DNA from: Gillisella vitis
GTDB taxonomy: Bacteria > Pseudomonadota > Alphaproteobacteria > Rhizobiales > Rhizobiaceae
NCBI GenBank assembly: GCA_009744235.1
Contig: WPHV01000006.1
Location: 248,001 to 312,000 of the forward strand
Direction: 5' to 3'
DNA: 64,000 bases
Both the position numbers and the translations under genes were made by a program. The notes under the pieces were generated by a model. It ran no database searches and was not told where the DNA came from. It saw only the letters and a list, made by a program, of their open reading frames with translations. Position 1 is the stretch's first letter; each line of letters begins with the position of its first letter. Of this stretch, positions 1-9,760 are shown piece by piece.

Positions 1-109
1 GCGCACCGATATCGATACCGAAGACGTCATGCAGCAGATCAACAAGCCCTTGAAAAGCCGATGGATCGTTGAAATATCCTTGTCGCAATGTTAGCCCGTC
101 CGGCTTCAT
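1..109 (-). CDS. N-terminal fragment of a probable GNAT-type acetyltransferase
   Basis: An open frame enters from the left edge on the minus strand and starts with ATG at 107-109, eight bases after the dut stop codon, so it is probably co-transcribed with dut. About 36 residues are visible, beginning MKPDGLTLRQGYFND and continuing into LVDLLHDVFGIDIG. This resembles the start of small rhizobial GNAT acetyltransferases, but the acetyl-CoA binding motif lies outside the window. The coding call rests on reading frame, position and start spacing; the family is a guess. Confidence 0.5.
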   Translation of the reverse strand, partial: MKPDGLTLRQGYFNDPSAFQGLVDLLHDVFGIDIGA

Positions 110-117
110 GATGTCGC

Positions 118-582
118 TCAGACCCCCGTCGAGCCAAATCCGCCCGTACCCCGCACCGTATCCGATGTTTCTGTAACCTCAATCACCTGCGCCTGCGTCA
201 CCGGCGCAATCACCATCTGGGCAATGCGCATGCCACGGGTGATGGTGAAATCCTCGTCTCCAAGATTGATCAGCAGCACTTTTACTTCGCCCCGGTAATC
301 GCTGTCGATGGTGCCTGGGGTGTTGAGACAGGTGATGCCGTTTTTGAAGGCGAGGCCGGAGCGGGGGCGGATCTGCGCTTCAAAGCCCTGGGGGATTTCC
401 ATAATCAGCCCGGTTGGCACCAGAGCGCGTTTTCCGGGGGTAAGGGTCAGCGGCTCGGCCTCCGTTACCGCTGCGCGCAGGTCCATGCCAGCCGCACCCG
501 CCGTCTCATAGGCGGGCAATTCCAGCCCTTCGCCATGGGATAGACGCTTGAGATGAAGGCGTGGCGCGGACGTATCGTGCAT
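118..582 (-). CDS. dut: deoxyuridine 5'-triphosphate nucleotidohydrolase (dUTPase)
   Basis: Hydrolyses dUTP to dUMP and pyrophosphate, keeping uracil out of DNA and supplying dUMP for thymidylate synthesis; a cytosolic trimer. All five trimeric dUTPase motifs are present: AGMDLRA (31-37), PRSGLAF (73-79), the substrate loop [11 protein letters not shown] (90-100), RIAQMVI (119-125) and the glycine-rich C-terminal arm [10 protein letters not shown] (144-153). The length of 154 residues is normal. It is transcribed away from prfC and followed within 8 bases by the acetyltransferase-like frame. Nothing unusual. Confidence 0.97.
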   Translation of the reverse strand: MHDTSAPRLHLKRLSHGEGLELPAYETAGAAGMDLRAAVTEAEPLTLTPGKRALVPTGLIMEIPQGFEAQIRPRSGLAFKNGITCLNTPGTIDSDYRGEVKVLLINLGDEDFTITRGMRIAQMVIAPVTQAQVIEVTETSDTVRGTGGFGSTGV

Positions 583-666
583 GGGGGTATCCTTTGTTTG
601 CCGGGGTCAATTGCATATTGAACGCCAAAACGCTAGATAACCGGCCAGTTAAAAGGAATTCCTCAC

Positions 667-2250
667 ATGGCCGAAACGCTCGCAGAGGCGGTCTCCCGCC
701 GCCGCACCTTCGCTATTATCGCTCACCCGGACGCTGGTAAAACCACGCTGACCGAAAAGCTGCTGCTGTTCGGCGGCGCTATTCAGCTGGCGGGTGAGGT
801 AAAAGCCAAAAAAGACCGTATCCAGACCCGCTCGGACTGGATGAAGATCGAGCGCGAGCGTGGCATTTCCGTCGTCACCTCGGTGATGACGTTCGAGTAT
901 GAAGGCAATGTCTTCAATATTCTCGACACGCCCGGCCATGAAGACTTTGCGGACGATACTTATCGCACGCTGACGGCGGTCGATGCCGCCGTTATGGTGA
1001 TCGATGCCGCCAAGGGCATCGAGCCGCGCACGCTGAAACTGTTCGAAGTCTGCCGGATGCGCGATATTCCGATCATCACCTTCGTCAACAAGATGGACCG
1101 CGAAAGCCGGGATATTTTCGAGGTTCTGGATGAAGTAGAAGAAAAGCTGGCGCTGGACACCGCCCCGATCACCTGGCCGGTCGGTCGTTCCAAGAGCTTC
1201 TGCGGCTCCTACAATCTGGTCGATAATACCTTCCGTGGCTCCGACAAGCAGGTCGAGGCCTTAGCCGTCAACAGCCCGAAGAATGTCGCGGAAAACCTGC
1301 CGGAAAACGAGCGTCAGACCTTTATCGACGAGCTGGAGCTGGCGCAGGAAGCCTGCCGCCCCTTCGACCGGCAGGCCTTTCTGGAAGGCCATATGACCCC
1401 GGTATTCTTCGGATCGGCCTTGCGTAATTTCGGCGTGCGCGACCTGATCAATGCGCTGGGCGATTTCGCCCCGCCGCCACGTGACCAGATGGCCGATATC
1501 CGCAAGGTGCATGCGGCGGAAGACAAGATGACCGCCTTCGTCTTCAAGATCCAGGCCAATATGGACCCCAATCACCGCGACCGCATCGCCTTTGCGCGGA
1601 TCTGCTCTGGCAAGCTGGAGCGCGGCATGAAGGCACGGCTGGCGCGCACCGGCAAGCTGATGGGCCTGACAGCGCCGCAATTCTTCTTCGCCTCGCAGCG
1701 ACAATTGGCCGATACCGCCTTTGCCGGCGACGTGGTGGGCATTCCCAACCACGGCACGCTGCGTATCGGCGATACGCTGACCGAAGGCGAAGCGCTGGTG
1801 TTTCAGGGGGTGCCGAACTTTTCGCCGGAAATCCTGCGCCGCGTGCGGCTCGAAGATGCGATGAAGGCCAAGAAGCTGAAGGAAGCCTTGCAGCAGATGG
1901 CCGAAGAGGGCGTCGTGCAGCTGTTTTCGCCGGAAGACGGTTCGCCCGCCATTGTCGGCGTGGTCGGGGCCTTGCAGCTCGATGTGCTGAAGGAACGGCT
2001 TTCGGGTGAATATACCCTGCCGGTGTCGTTTGAAATGTCGCGCTTTTCCGTCTGCCGCTGGATTTCGTCAGATCAACCCGGCGAACTCGACAAGTTCATG
2101 ACGGCGCGGCGCGGTGACATCTGCCGGGATCTGGACGGCGACCCGGTGTTCATGGCGCAGGATGCGTTTTCGCTGCGCTATGAGGCAGAACGTTATCCGG
2201 CGATCAAGATGGTGGCGATCAAGGAATATCACGTCGCCAAGGCGGCATGA
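667..2250 (+). CDS. prfC: peptide chain release factor 3 (RF3)
   Basis: GTPase that removes RF1/RF2 from the ribosome after peptide release. The N-terminal GTPase domain shows the P-loop AHPDAGKTTL (19-28), DTPGH (87-91) and NKMD (141-144); the RF3-type extension after G2 with SDWMKIERERGISV (57-70) separates it from EF-G. Length 527 residues is typical. The start is ATG 667, preceded by AAAAGGAATT. It stands alone, divergent from dut and closed downstream by a strong hairpin shared with the convergent otsA. RF3 is not universal in bacteria, but this copy looks intact. Confidence 0.97.
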   Translation: MAETLAEAVSRRRTFAIIAHPDAGKTTLTEKLLLFGGAIQLAGEVKAKKDRIQTRSDWMKIERERGISVVTSVMTFEYEGNVFNILDTPGHEDFADDTYRTLTAVDAAVMVIDAAKGIEPRTLKLFEVCRMRDIPIITFVNKMDRESRDIFEVLDEVEEKLALDTAPITWPVGRSKSFCGSYNLVDNTFRGSDKQVEALAVNSPKNVAENLPENERQTFIDELELAQEACRPFDRQAFLEGHMTPVFFGSALRNFGVRDLINALGDFAPPPRDQMADIRKVHAAEDKMTAFVFKIQANMDPNHRDRIAFARICSGKLERGMKARLARTGKLMGLTAPQFFFASQRQLADTAFAGDVVGIPNHGTLRIGDTLTEGEALVFQGVPNFSPEILRRVRLEDAMKAKKLKEALQQMAEEGVVQLFSPEDGSPAIVGVVGALQLDVLKERLSGEYTLPVSFEMSRFSVCRWISSDQPGELDKFMTARRGDICRDLDGDPVFMAQDAFSLRYEAERYPAIKMVAIKEYHVAKAA

Positions 2251-2266
2251 TCATTGTTGAAAAGCT

Positions 2267-2306
2267 TGAGACCGCATCACGATTGAAAGATCGTGATGCG
2301 GTCTCA
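2267..2306. terminator. bidirectional terminator hairpin between prfC and otsA
   Basis: A perfect 17-bp inverted repeat (arms 2267-2283 and 2290-2306) around a 6-base loop lies 16 bases after the prfC stop and just before the otsA stop. The arms begin TGAGACCGCATC. The following T run is short (GTTTTC), so termination from the prfC side may depend partly on stem strength. The position between convergent genes fits a two-way terminator. Confidence 0.75.
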
Positions 2307-2314
2307 GACTGTTT

Positions 2315-3718
2315 TCACGCCGCTTCGGCGGACTTTTCCCTCGGCATTTCCATCAGATCCGAGAGGAACGTGTCACACCAATGGTTGACATCGTTGACCA
2401 GCAGATGGTCCATCATGCCTTTCCAGCGTTGCTGACGCTCGGCAAGCGGCATATCGAGGGCGCGGGCAATGGCCTGGGCTGTGCCTTCCGTATCGTATGG
2501 ATTGACCAGCAAGGCCCCCTTCAATTCGCGGGCCGCCCCGGCAAAGCGTGACAGGACGAGAACGCCGGGATCATCGGGGTCCTGGGCGGCAACATATTCC
2601 TTGGCAACCAGGTTCATGCCGTCACGCATCGGCGTCACCAGCCCGACCTTGGCCAGCCGATAGAGCCCAGCCAGCACCGGACGTGCCACCGAGCGGGTCA
2701 TATAGCGGATCGGCACCCAATCCACCGTGCCCAGCGCGCCATTCACGCGCCCGGCCTGTTCGGCCACGGTGCGCTGCATGGCCTCATATTCCGGCACTTC
2801 AGAGCGGGATTTCGGGGTGATCTGCAAATAGGTGACTTTGCCCTGATAGTTCGGATTGGCATTGATGAAATGCTCATAGGCATCCAGCCGCTGGGTCAGG
2901 CCCTTGGAATAATCCAGCCGGTCTACGCCGATCACCAGTGCCTTGCCTTCAATGCTTTGCGCGGCGCGCTTCACCATGACGTTGCGCACGGCGCGACGCG
3001 CATAGGCGGCAAAGGCCGCTGTCTCAATGCCAATCGGATAATGGCCCGCCTTGAACGTCCGATCATGGGATTTGATCTTGTTGCCCGCGATCGCCTCGCC
3101 AATCCCCTCGCGTACAAGAGCTCCGACGAAATTGGCATGGTCGAAATCAGTCTGGAAGCCGACCAGATCGTAATGGGCCAGACTTTCGATCAGTGTTTCA
3201 TAGACCGGCATGGCAAACAGCACATCGGCGGGCGGAAGCGGGATGTGCAGGAAGAAACCGATCCGGTTCTTCACCCCCATCTGCCGCAATTCCTTGGCCA
3301 GCGGGATCAGGTGATAATCCTGGACCCAGATCGTATCGTCAGGCTTCAGCAGCGGCACGAGCCGCTCGGCGAAAAACCGGTTAACCCGGAAATAGCCGGT
3401 CATGTCCTTGCGGGCATAATCGGTCAGGTCAAGGCGGTAGTGAAACGTTGGCCACAGCACGCGGTTGGCAAAGCCGTGATAATATTCATCGACATCGCGG
3501 TCGGTTAGATCCGTCAGGGCGTAAGTGATCTTGCCATCCTCGATCATCGCAAGCTCACCGGCTTCTTCCTCGCCGCTGGAGACGCCCGACCAGCCCATCC
3601 AGATGCCGCCCTTGTCCTCAAGGGCAGCGCGTAACGCGACGGCCAAACCTCCCGCCGGCGCCTTATTGGTCTTGTCGGGTACGGGAACACGGTTGGAAAC
3701 CACAACAAGTCTGCTCAT
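2315..3718 (-). CDS. otsA: alpha,alpha-trehalose-6-phosphate synthase
   Basis: Transfers glucose from UDP-glucose to glucose-6-phosphate, the first step of trehalose synthesis for osmotic and desiccation tolerance; a cytosolic GT20 enzyme. Visible family marks are the N-terminal SNRVPVP (8-14), the central DYHLIPLA and [11 protein letters not shown] blocks, DRLDYSKGL, and the C-terminal [15 protein letters not shown] block with sugar-nucleotide contacts. Length 467 residues is normal. It follows otsB by 29 bases on the same strand, forming the two-step operon otsB-otsA. Confidence 0.97.
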   Translation of the reverse strand: MSRLVVVSNRVPVPDKTNKAPAGGLAVALRAALEDKGGIWMGWSGVSSGEEEAGELAMIEDGKITYALTDLTDRDVDEYYHGFANRVLWPTFHYRLDLTDYARKDMTGYFRVNRFFAERLVPLLKPDDTIWVQDYHLIPLAKELRQMGVKNRIGFFLHIPLPPADVLFAMPVYETLIESLAHYDLVGFQTDFDHANFVGALVREGIGEAIAGNKIKSHDRTFKAGHYPIGIETAAFAAYARRAVRNVMVKRAAQSIEGKALVIGVDRLDYSKGLTQRLDAYEHFINANPNYQGKVTYLQITPKSRSEVPEYEAMQRTVAEQAGRVNGALGTVDWVPIRYMTRSVARPVLAGLYRLAKVGLVTPMRDGMNLVAKEYVAAQDPDDPGVLVLSRFAGAARELKGALLVNPYDTEGTAQAIARALDMPLAERQQRWKGMMDHLLVNDVNHWCDTFLSDLMEMPREKSAEAA

Positions 3719-3747
3719 ATCATTATCCTTCTTATCGTTGTTCAGCT

Positions 3748-4548
3748 TTAGCGGGCCAATCTGGCCAGCGTGTCACGCAGGAGCTGCGGGCTCGCCAGAG
3801 ACTGGCTGGCCACGCTTCCTTCGAGATCGCCGACGCGGATCGACAGGCCGCCCAAGCGGTTGACGCATTCAAACATTGCCTCGTCAGTCACGTCGTCACC
3901 AATGGCGATGGCAACCCGGTCGGTGAAGGGCGGCTCGGCCAGATAGGACTGCAAGGCCCGGCCTTTGTCGGCGCTGTCGGGGCGGATTTCGACGACCATC
4001 TTGCCGCGTTGCAGCTCATAGCCGGGACCCGCTGCCTGAAAGGCATCCACTATCGCTTTTTCCACCACGTCGGCGCAGGCGGGCGCTTGGCGATAGTGAA
4101 CGGCGATGGCGGCACCCTTGTCCTCGACTAGCACGCCCGGCCAGGCCTGTTCGAGCTTTGGAAGGCCTTGCTTAACCGCTAGGAAAGCCGCACTTGGCTC
4201 ACTGCGGATCACCGTGCCTTTAACCGTACGCCGCTCGGTGCCGTGCAATCCGGCAATCGGGAAGTGCTTTGGCGCAAACAGCCGGTCAGCGTAGGCCAAG
4301 GCCCGCCCGGTCACGAGAGCAAGTGCCCCGCCCATGCGTCCTGACAGGGCGGCCAGATCGTCTGCCAGACCAACCGGCACACGGATTCCATCCGGGCTCT
4401 CGGCAAGATCCAGCAAGGTACCATCAATATCGAGAAACAATGCGTAGCGGTGAGGCTCGGCCTGAAGAAGATCAAACAGCAGCGCTGCTGCGTCTTTTTG
4501 CTCGGTTCGAGCTGGCGATCGCTTGATTACCGATTGCTGGTTTTCCAT
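3748..4548 (-). CDS. otsB: trehalose-6-phosphate phosphatase
   Basis: Dephosphorylates trehalose-6-phosphate to trehalose. It is a HAD-superfamily hydrolase: LFLDIDGTLLDL carries the nucleophile and acid/base aspartates, and IGDDVTDEAMF is the Mg2+-binding motif IV. I chose ATG 4548 (protein begins MENQQS, 266 residues) because AGGCAGG sits just upstream; an upstream in-frame ATG at 4623 would add 25 residues of unlikely sequence. First gene of the otsB-otsA operon. Confidence 0.93.
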   Translation of the reverse strand: MENQQSVIKRSPARTEQKDAAALLFDLLQAEPHRYALFLDIDGTLLDLAESPDGIRVPVGLADDLAALSGRMGGALALVTGRALAYADRLFAPKHFPIAGLHGTERRTVKGTVIRSEPSAAFLAVKQGLPKLEQAWPGVLVEDKGAAIAVHYRQAPACADVVEKAIVDAFQAAGPGYELQRGKMVVEIRPDSADKGRALQSYLAEPPFTDRVAIAIGDDVTDEAMFECVNRLGGLSIRVGDLEGSVASQSLASPQLLRDTLARLAR

Positions 4549-4759
4549 ATCCTGCCTCGTTTCACACGACCTGTCGACGCCTAGGTAACGATGGGTGCCC
4601 AGTTTGGTTCCCGAAAAATGCAATTAATTGCGCAATGCAGCATAATTGGCGGGGCCGTGACAGGCGCATGGAAAACTGCGATAGATCTGCCCCGCCGCCC
4701 ACCTTTTCCATCAACAGGAGCCGAGGTGTTGGAGACTATTGACTTCGACGAGGACGATC

Positions 4760-5632
4760 ATGACCGTTCAAAAAAACGATGAAACGCCTCTGCCTCGCAT
4801 CGCCAATGTCTTGTCGATTGCCGGTTCCGATCCGTCCGGCGGGGCGGGTATTCAGGCCGATCTGAAGGTATTTTCGGCTTTGGGCGTCTATGGCATGGCG
4901 GCGTTGACGGCGCTGACGGCCCAGAATACCCAAGGGGTGGCGGGTGTCGAACTGCTTGATCCTGCATTCGTCGCCAGACAGGTTGAGACGGTTTTTGCCG
5001 ATATCCGAGTCGATGCGGTGAAAATCGGCATGTTGGCCAATGCCGATATCGTCGGCGCTGTAGCCGCTGTGCTTTCAAGCCATCCGGCAGTGCCGGTTAT
5101 CCTTGATCCGGTCATGGTTGCCAAGGGCGGGGCCGCGCTGCTGGATGACAAGGCAGTTGGCGCGCTGGTCGGGCAGCTCTTGCCGCGGGTCCGCCTGATC
5201 ACCCCCAACCTGCCGGAGGCTGCCGCACTTCTGCGTGTGGCCGAGGCCGTGGACCGCGACGGCATGGAGGCACAGGCCAGGGCCTTGTTGGGACTGGGTG
5301 CCAAGGCGGTGCTTTTGAAGGGTGGGCATTTGCCCGGTAACGAGAGCCCCGATCTGCTGGTCACGCCAACGCTGACCCTGTGGCTGGAAGGCAAAAGGAT
5401 TGCCACCGCCAACACTCATGGTACCGGTTGCTCGCTGTCCAGCGCGATTGCCGCCGAGCTTGCTAAGGCCATGAACCAAGGGACGAAGGACAGTGGAACA
5501 GACGATGCTTTGGCAAAAGCGGTCACGGTGGCAAAGGCCTGGCTGGCTGGCGCAGTCCGGTCCGCCGGACAATTGAGCGTTGGTTCCGGCCACGGACCCG
5601 TTCATCATTTTTACCAGACATGGCCGAAGTAG
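4760..5632 (+). CDS. thiD: hydroxymethylpyrimidine/phosphomethylpyrimidine kinase
   Basis: Phosphorylates HMP and HMP-phosphate to HMP-pyrophosphate for thiamine synthesis and salvage. The ribokinase-fold signature LSIAGSDPSGGAGIQADLK is near the N-terminus and the anion-hole motif NTHGTGCSLSSAIAAEL near the C-terminus, with MLANADIV and LDPVMVAKGG between. The start chosen is ATG 4760, with GAGGAC six bases upstream; an in-frame TTG at 4739 would add seven residues. Single gene; the 210-base upstream region has no TPP riboswitch signature that I can see. Confidence 0.93.
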   Translation: MTVQKNDETPLPRIANVLSIAGSDPSGGAGIQADLKVFSALGVYGMAALTALTAQNTQGVAGVELLDPAFVARQVETVFADIRVDAVKIGMLANADIVGAVAAVLSSHPAVPVILDPVMVAKGGAALLDDKAVGALVGQLLPRVRLITPNLPEAAALLRVAEAVDRDGMEAQARALLGLGAKAVLLKGGHLPGNESPDLLVTPTLTLWLEGKRIATANTHGTGCSLSSAIAAELAKAMNQGTKDSGTDDALAKAVTVAKAWLAGAVRSAGQLSVGSGHGPVHHFYQTWPK

Positions 5633-5643
5633 CCGACAGAATG

Positions 5644-6048
5644 TTATTCCGTCTCTGACCCTGGGAGGGCGCCGATGCTGTCAAGCCAGAGGACGGAGGA
5701 CCGGCGCCAGCTTTGGTGTTTTGGCAGCAGGACTTCCCGTTGGTTGATGCTACCCCATCGGATGCCCCAGGTATCGGCATCCATGCCCTCGCCTGATGTC
5801 AGCAAGGGCGTGCCGCAATCCGGGCAGAAGAACTGATAGCGCGGCCGACCGTTGTCGCCGTATTTCATATAGGATTTAGGTGGACTTCCCGTTAGATGCA
5901 GTTTGTCGCGCGGGGTGGAAACCGTGACCCGGAATGGTGAACCTGTCAGGCGCTGACAATCGGTGCAATGGCAAATGCCGACATTCTCAGGGTCGATTTC
6001 GGCATGGTAGGTCACCTTGCCACAATGGCATTGTCCTTCGATCTGCAT
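5644..6048 (-). CDS. GFA-family (CENP-V/GFA fold) zinc-binding protein
   Basis: A 134-residue protein with the cysteine pattern of the glutathione-dependent formaldehyde-activating (GFA) fold: QCHCGKV (6-12), the CHCTDCQR loop (about 26-33) and a C-terminal FFCPDCGTPLL block, which would bind two zinc ions. Many members are unrelated to formaldehyde metabolism, so only the fold is called. It is convergent with thiD (11-base gap) and about 50 bases downstream of the phosphatase gene on the same strand. Confidence 0.85.
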   Translation of the reverse strand: MQIEGQCHCGKVTYHAEIDPENVGICHCTDCQRLTGSPFRVTVSTPRDKLHLTGSPPKSYMKYGDNGRPRYQFFCPDCGTPLLTSGEGMDADTWGIRWGSINQREVLLPKHQSWRRSSVLWLDSIGALPGSETE

Positions 6049-6096
6049 GTCTTAAGCCTCCCGCAGTCCATTCTGCGGGACTATAATGCATAAGGC

Positions 6097-6672
6097 TCAG
6101 CTTTCGATCCCCATTGCTTTTTCAAATTCCAGCCAGCTGCGGTCCATGGCATAGGCCTTGGTGACATAGGGGATGCCGACATGGCCATAGATCACCGGCC
6201 AGAGTTGTTGCTCTGCTGTGTCCTCCTGCACGCCGGCGATCTGTTGCAGGTAGAGCACGGAGGCGAGACCGCTGCGGTCGGCACCGCCCTCGCAATGGAT
6301 AAGGATGGGCTTTGGCGCGGATTTCAGCAGAGCGACCAGTTGCTCGGCCTTGTCGATGGACAGGCCCTTGCCAGCCGACATGCGAAAATCGATATGGCCG
6401 ATGCCAAGTTCCTTGGCGATCCCGACTTCCTGCGCATACCAGGGCGAGGGGGAAGGGCCACGCAGATTGACGATGGTCTTGATACCGTAACGTCCGGCAT
6501 AATCCTTGATATCGGCGGCACTCGGTTGGGCGGAGCGGTAGAATTCGCCGGGAATGACCTCGTGGAAATTGCCCGAAAGCCGGAGATAGCCAAGGTAAGC
6601 GCCACAAGACAGCAGACCGGTCAGACAGGCAAGGGCGGTATAGCGGATGGCTTTCGCCAGCAGGATGGACAT
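6097..6672 (-). CDS. membrane-anchored dual-specificity/tyrosine phosphatase-like protein
   Basis: 191 residues. An N-terminal hydrophobic stretch (about 10-32, ALACLTGLLSCGAYLGYL) should anchor it in the inner membrane or act as a signal. The rest is a cysteine phosphatase domain with the P-loop HCEGGADRSG (HCX5R) and an upstream FYRSAQPS block typical of the bacterial DSP-like family. Conserved aspartates in the HIDFRM region could supply the general acid. The substrate is unknown; related proteins act on phosphoproteins or phosphoinositides. Single gene or loosely linked to the GFA gene. Confidence 0.82.
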   Translation of the reverse strand: MSILLAKAIRYTALACLTGLLSCGAYLGYLRLSGNFHEVIPGEFYRSAQPSAADIKDYAGRYGIKTIVNLRGPSPSPWYAQEVGIAKELGIGHIDFRMSAGKGLSIDKAEQLVALLKSAPKPILIHCEGGADRSGLASVLYLQQIAGVQEDTAEQQLWPVIYGHVGIPYVTKAYAMDRSWLEFEKAMGIES

Positions 6673-6792
6673 GGGCTCACACAGGGTCGGATCAAATAAT
6701 CATCCACCCTGTAAAAGCTGAACCTGACATCGAACTGAAAGACGCGACCACCTGCCGCGTCCTATCATCACAGTGTCGTCAATACGCAGTGA

Positions 6793-7704
6793 TCAATGAT
6801 CGGCCTTGATGAAGGTGCCGTTCTTCAACTCGCGCATGGCCTCCATCAGTTCTTCCCGGCTGTTCATGACGATTGGTCCATGCCAGGCCACCGGCTCCTT
6901 GATCGGCTTGCCGGTCACCAGCAGGAAGCGGATACCCTTTTCGCCAGCCTGGATGGTGATTTCATCGCCGGTATCAAAGACCACCAGCGTGCGATTGCCC
7001 GAGAGGTCGCGGATATTCAGTTCTTCGCCCTGAAATTCCTTCTCGACTTTGACGCCGAAGGGCTTGGAGGCATCGCGGAACGAGCCGGAGCCCGCGAAAA
7101 TATAGGCAAAGGCCGACCGATAGGTATCGACCGGAAAACGCTTGGTCTTGCCGGGTGGAACGGAAATATCGAGATAGACAGGCTCTGCGGCAATACCATC
7201 GACCGGGCCGGATTTGCCCCAGAAATCGCCGCTGATCACCCGCACAGCGGTGCCGTCGTCATCGACCACGACAGGAATGTCGGCGGATTTGATATCCTGA
7301 TAGCGCGGCGCGGTCATTTTCAGCGAGGAGGGCAGGTTGGCCCAGAGCTGGAACCCGTGCATCTTGCCGGAAAAATCGCCCTTTGGCATTTCCTGGTGCA
7401 TGATGCCGCTACCCGCCGTCATCCACTGAAGATCACCGGCGCCTAGCTGGCCCTGATTGCCGAGGCTGTCGCCATGCTCCACCGTTCCGGCCAGAACATA
7501 GGTGATGGTTTCAATGCCGCGATGCGGATGCCAGGGAAAGCCGCGGATATAATCCTGCGGATCGTCATTGCGAAAATCATCCATCATCAGGAACGGATCG
7601 GTCATCGAGGTGTCGCCGAAGCCGAAGACGCGGTGCAGCTTGACACCGGCACCTTCCATGGTGGGCGTGGCGCGGCTCTCATGTTTGACAGGGCGAATGG
7701 ACAT
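6793..7704 (-). CDS. pirin-family bicupin protein
   Basis: About 303 residues from ATG 7704 (MSIRPVKHESRA), supported by AGGAGC nine bases upstream; the frame is open further upstream to 7812 but lacks a good ribosome site there. The N-terminal cupin has the pirin metal-site pattern HPHRGIETITYVL followed by the second histidine in EHGD, and PFLMMDDFR precedes it. Some pirins act as quercetinases, others as redox-sensitive regulators; the sequence does not decide between them. Transcribed alone. Confidence 0.88.
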   Translation of the reverse strand: MSIRPVKHESRATPTMEGAGVKLHRVFGFGDTSMTDPFLMMDDFRNDDPQDYIRGFPWHPHRGIETITYVLAGTVEHGDSLGNQGQLGAGDLQWMTAGSGIMHQEMPKGDFSGKMHGFQLWANLPSSLKMTAPRYQDIKSADIPVVVDDDGTAVRVISGDFWGKSGPVDGIAAEPVYLDISVPPGKTKRFPVDTYRSAFAYIFAGSGSFRDASKPFGVKVEKEFQGEELNIRDLSGNRTLVVFDTGDEITIQAGEKGIRFLLVTGKPIKEPVAWHGPIVMNSREELMEAMRELKNGTFIKADH

Positions 7705-7964
7705 CGGTCGGGCTCCTTTCGAGCGAATATGATTTGCAGCCAATATAAGGTTTTTCAAAAGCAGGCGAAGAGCACTGGGCGCAACGCAGTGTTCACAGAA
7801 GCGGCTCTTCACGTAAACTCAATGCCGCACTGCAAAATGTGATTACCGCTTTCGTCACGAATCTGACATGAAGAAAGCCGAGCTTTACGCTTCATTATAC
7901 ACCTTCCTTCAAGATTGGCTTTGCCGGGACAAATGAGGACCGGTCTTGCCGGAGCATGAATGCC

Positions 7965-8780
7965 ATGTGTCGTTGGGCAGCCTATCGGGGAGAACCGCTC
8001 TTTATCGAGGAGTTGGTATCGTCACCCGCCCATTCGCTGATCGAGCAATCCGTCTGCGCCACCCGCGCCAAGACATCCACCAACGCGGACGGCTTCGGCC
8101 TTGCCTGGTACGGCGACCGGCCGGAGCCGGGCCGGTTTCGCGATGTTCTGCCCGCCTGGTCGGATTGTAACCTGAAAAGCATTGCCCGGCAGATCCGCTC
8201 GCCGCTGTTTCTCGCGCATGTCCGCGCCGCAACCCATGGCGCCACCCGGCGCGACAATTGCCACCCGTTTGTGTATGGCAACTGGTCTTTCATGCATAAC
8301 GGCCAGATCGATCATTTCGACCGTATCCGCCGCGCCATGGAAAGCATGCTGGACGACGAATATTTCAACGCCCGCACCGGCTCGACCGATTCCGAACTGC
8401 TGTTTTTGCTGGCCATGCAATTCGGCATGAAGCATCGCCCGATTGCGGCGATGGCTGAGGCCATCGGTTTTGCCGAAAGGCTGAGCGCAGAGATCATTGG
8501 CACGACCCGGGTGCGTTTCACCGCCGCCTTCTCTGATGGCGAGGCGCTGTATGCGGTGCGCTATTCCACCGACGCCTTTGCCCCGACGCTGTATGCCGGG
8601 CCGATGGGGAGTAAGGGCGGGCATTGCCTGGTGTCCGAACCGCTCAACGATGACACGGAAACCTGGGTAGAGATCCCGCCTGGCAGCGCCGTGATCCTCA
8701 ATGATGAGGGTCTGAATGTCATGGGTTTTGAGCCGGAAATCGGCGGCGCGCCTGCTCGGGTGACGGAAATGGCCGGCTGA
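7965..8780 (+). CDS. class II glutamine amidotransferase (YafJ-like)
   Basis: I set the start at ATG 7965, not the earlier ATG at 7956, because class II amidotransferases need cysteine as residue 2 (MCRWAAYRG) and GGAG at 7951-7954 is properly spaced only for this codon. Further motifs are AHVRAATHGA, NCHPFVYGNWSFMHNGQI and GSTDSELLF, matching the Ntn-hydrolase glutaminase fold. No synthase domain follows in its 271 residues, so it is a stand-alone glutaminase-type enzyme of unknown acceptor. Confidence 0.9.
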   Translation: MCRWAAYRGEPLFIEELVSSPAHSLIEQSVCATRAKTSTNADGFGLAWYGDRPEPGRFRDVLPAWSDCNLKSIARQIRSPLFLAHVRAATHGATRRDNCHPFVYGNWSFMHNGQIDHFDRIRRAMESMLDDEYFNARTGSTDSELLFLLAMQFGMKHRPIAAMAEAIGFAERLSAEIIGTTRVRFTAAFSDGEALYAVRYSTDAFAPTLYAGPMGSKGGHCLVSEPLNDDTETWVEIPPGSAVILNDEGLNVMGFEPEIGGAPARVTEMAG

Positions 8781-8816
8781 TCTGGGGCTGCGACAGACGC
8801 CGATAGGGCTGCGGAA

Positions 8817-9746
8817 TCATGGTGTGCTGACTTGCCGCCTCACTTCCTCAACGAAGGTCTTCAGCGCGCCACGACAGAAATCGCGGCGATAGGCAAGCGA
8901 AAGCGGCGCATCGAGGCCGGAGCCGGGCGCAAAACGGCGATAGGCGACGCCAGAGGTTTCCAGCCGCGCCATGGATTGCGGAATGATCGACAGGCCGAGG
9001 CCTGCCGCCACCAGACTGAGGGTGGAGACCAGTTTTGGTGCCTCTTGTGCGACATTCGGACTGAAGCCCGCGGCCTGGCAGGCCGAGATGATCCGGTCAT
9101 ACAGGCCTTGCGCCAGGGGGCGGCGATAGAGCACGAAGGTTTCTGCGGCCAGCGCGGCAAGCGTGACGGTATCGCTGTCATGGCTTTGGCTGTGCAGGGC
9201 CAAAGGATGAGTGTCGGGCAAAGCCAGCACCATATCCTCGATATCGACGGTTTCGATGCTGAGGGCTGGCTCCGTTCCGGCCAAAGCACCGGCGGTGGCG
9301 CGGATGAAGGCCGCATCAAGCCGACCGGCGGACAATTCACCCAGAAGTTCCGTCGTAGAGCCTTCGTCCAACCGCAGTTTCAGTGACGGCGAGGAGAGCC
9401 GCATGGCCCTCACGATGCTGGGCACCAGCGGATGAAAGACCGCCGAGGTGGTGAAGCCGATGGCAAGCTCCCCGATTTCGCCACGCGCCGTCCGCTGTGC
9501 GGCCTCGACGGCCATATCCACATCGGCAAGGATCTGCCGGGCGCGGGCGATAAACGCCAGGCCCGCCTCGGTCAACGCCATGCCTCGGGGTTGGCGGATA
9601 AACAGCGTCACCCCAACCAATGTTTCGAGAGCCTTGATCTGCTGGCTGAGGGGCGGCTGTTGCAGGCCAAGCCGCTCCGCCGCACGGGTTAGATGGCCCT
9701 CTTCGGCGACGGTTACGGCATAGCGGAGGTGGCGCAGTTCAATCAT
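8817..9746 (-). CDS. LysR-family transcriptional regulator next to the chromate transporter pair
   Basis: 309 residues with an N-terminal winged helix-turn-helix (MIELRHLRYAVTVAEEGHLT, then AAERLGLQQPPLSQQIKALE) and a periplasmic-binding-like effector domain. It is divergent from the two transporter genes, separated by 90 bases that contain a clear inverted repeat (9761-9784), so it most likely controls them and itself. The inducer is unknown; the alpha-proteobacterial context would allow sulfate, chromate or another anion. Confidence 0.92.
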   Translation of the reverse strand: MIELRHLRYAVTVAEEGHLTRAAERLGLQQPPLSQQIKALETLVGVTLFIRQPRGMALTEAGLAFIARARQILADVDMAVEAAQRTARGEIGELAIGFTTSAVFHPLVPSIVRAMRLSSPSLKLRLDEGSTTELLGELSAGRLDAAFIRATAGALAGTEPALSIETVDIEDMVLALPDTHPLALHSQSHDSDTVTLAALAAETFVLYRRPLAQGLYDRIISACQAAGFSPNVAQEAPKLVSTLSLVAAGLGLSIIPQSMARLETSGVAYRRFAPGSGLDAPLSLAYRRDFCRGALKTFVEEVRRQVSTP

Positions 9747-9760
9747 GCCATAGGTTTAAC

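Noticed and set aside
4549..4759. TPP riboswitch before thiD
   Set aside because: The conserved CUGAGA and ACCUGA blocks are not present in the 210-base leader.
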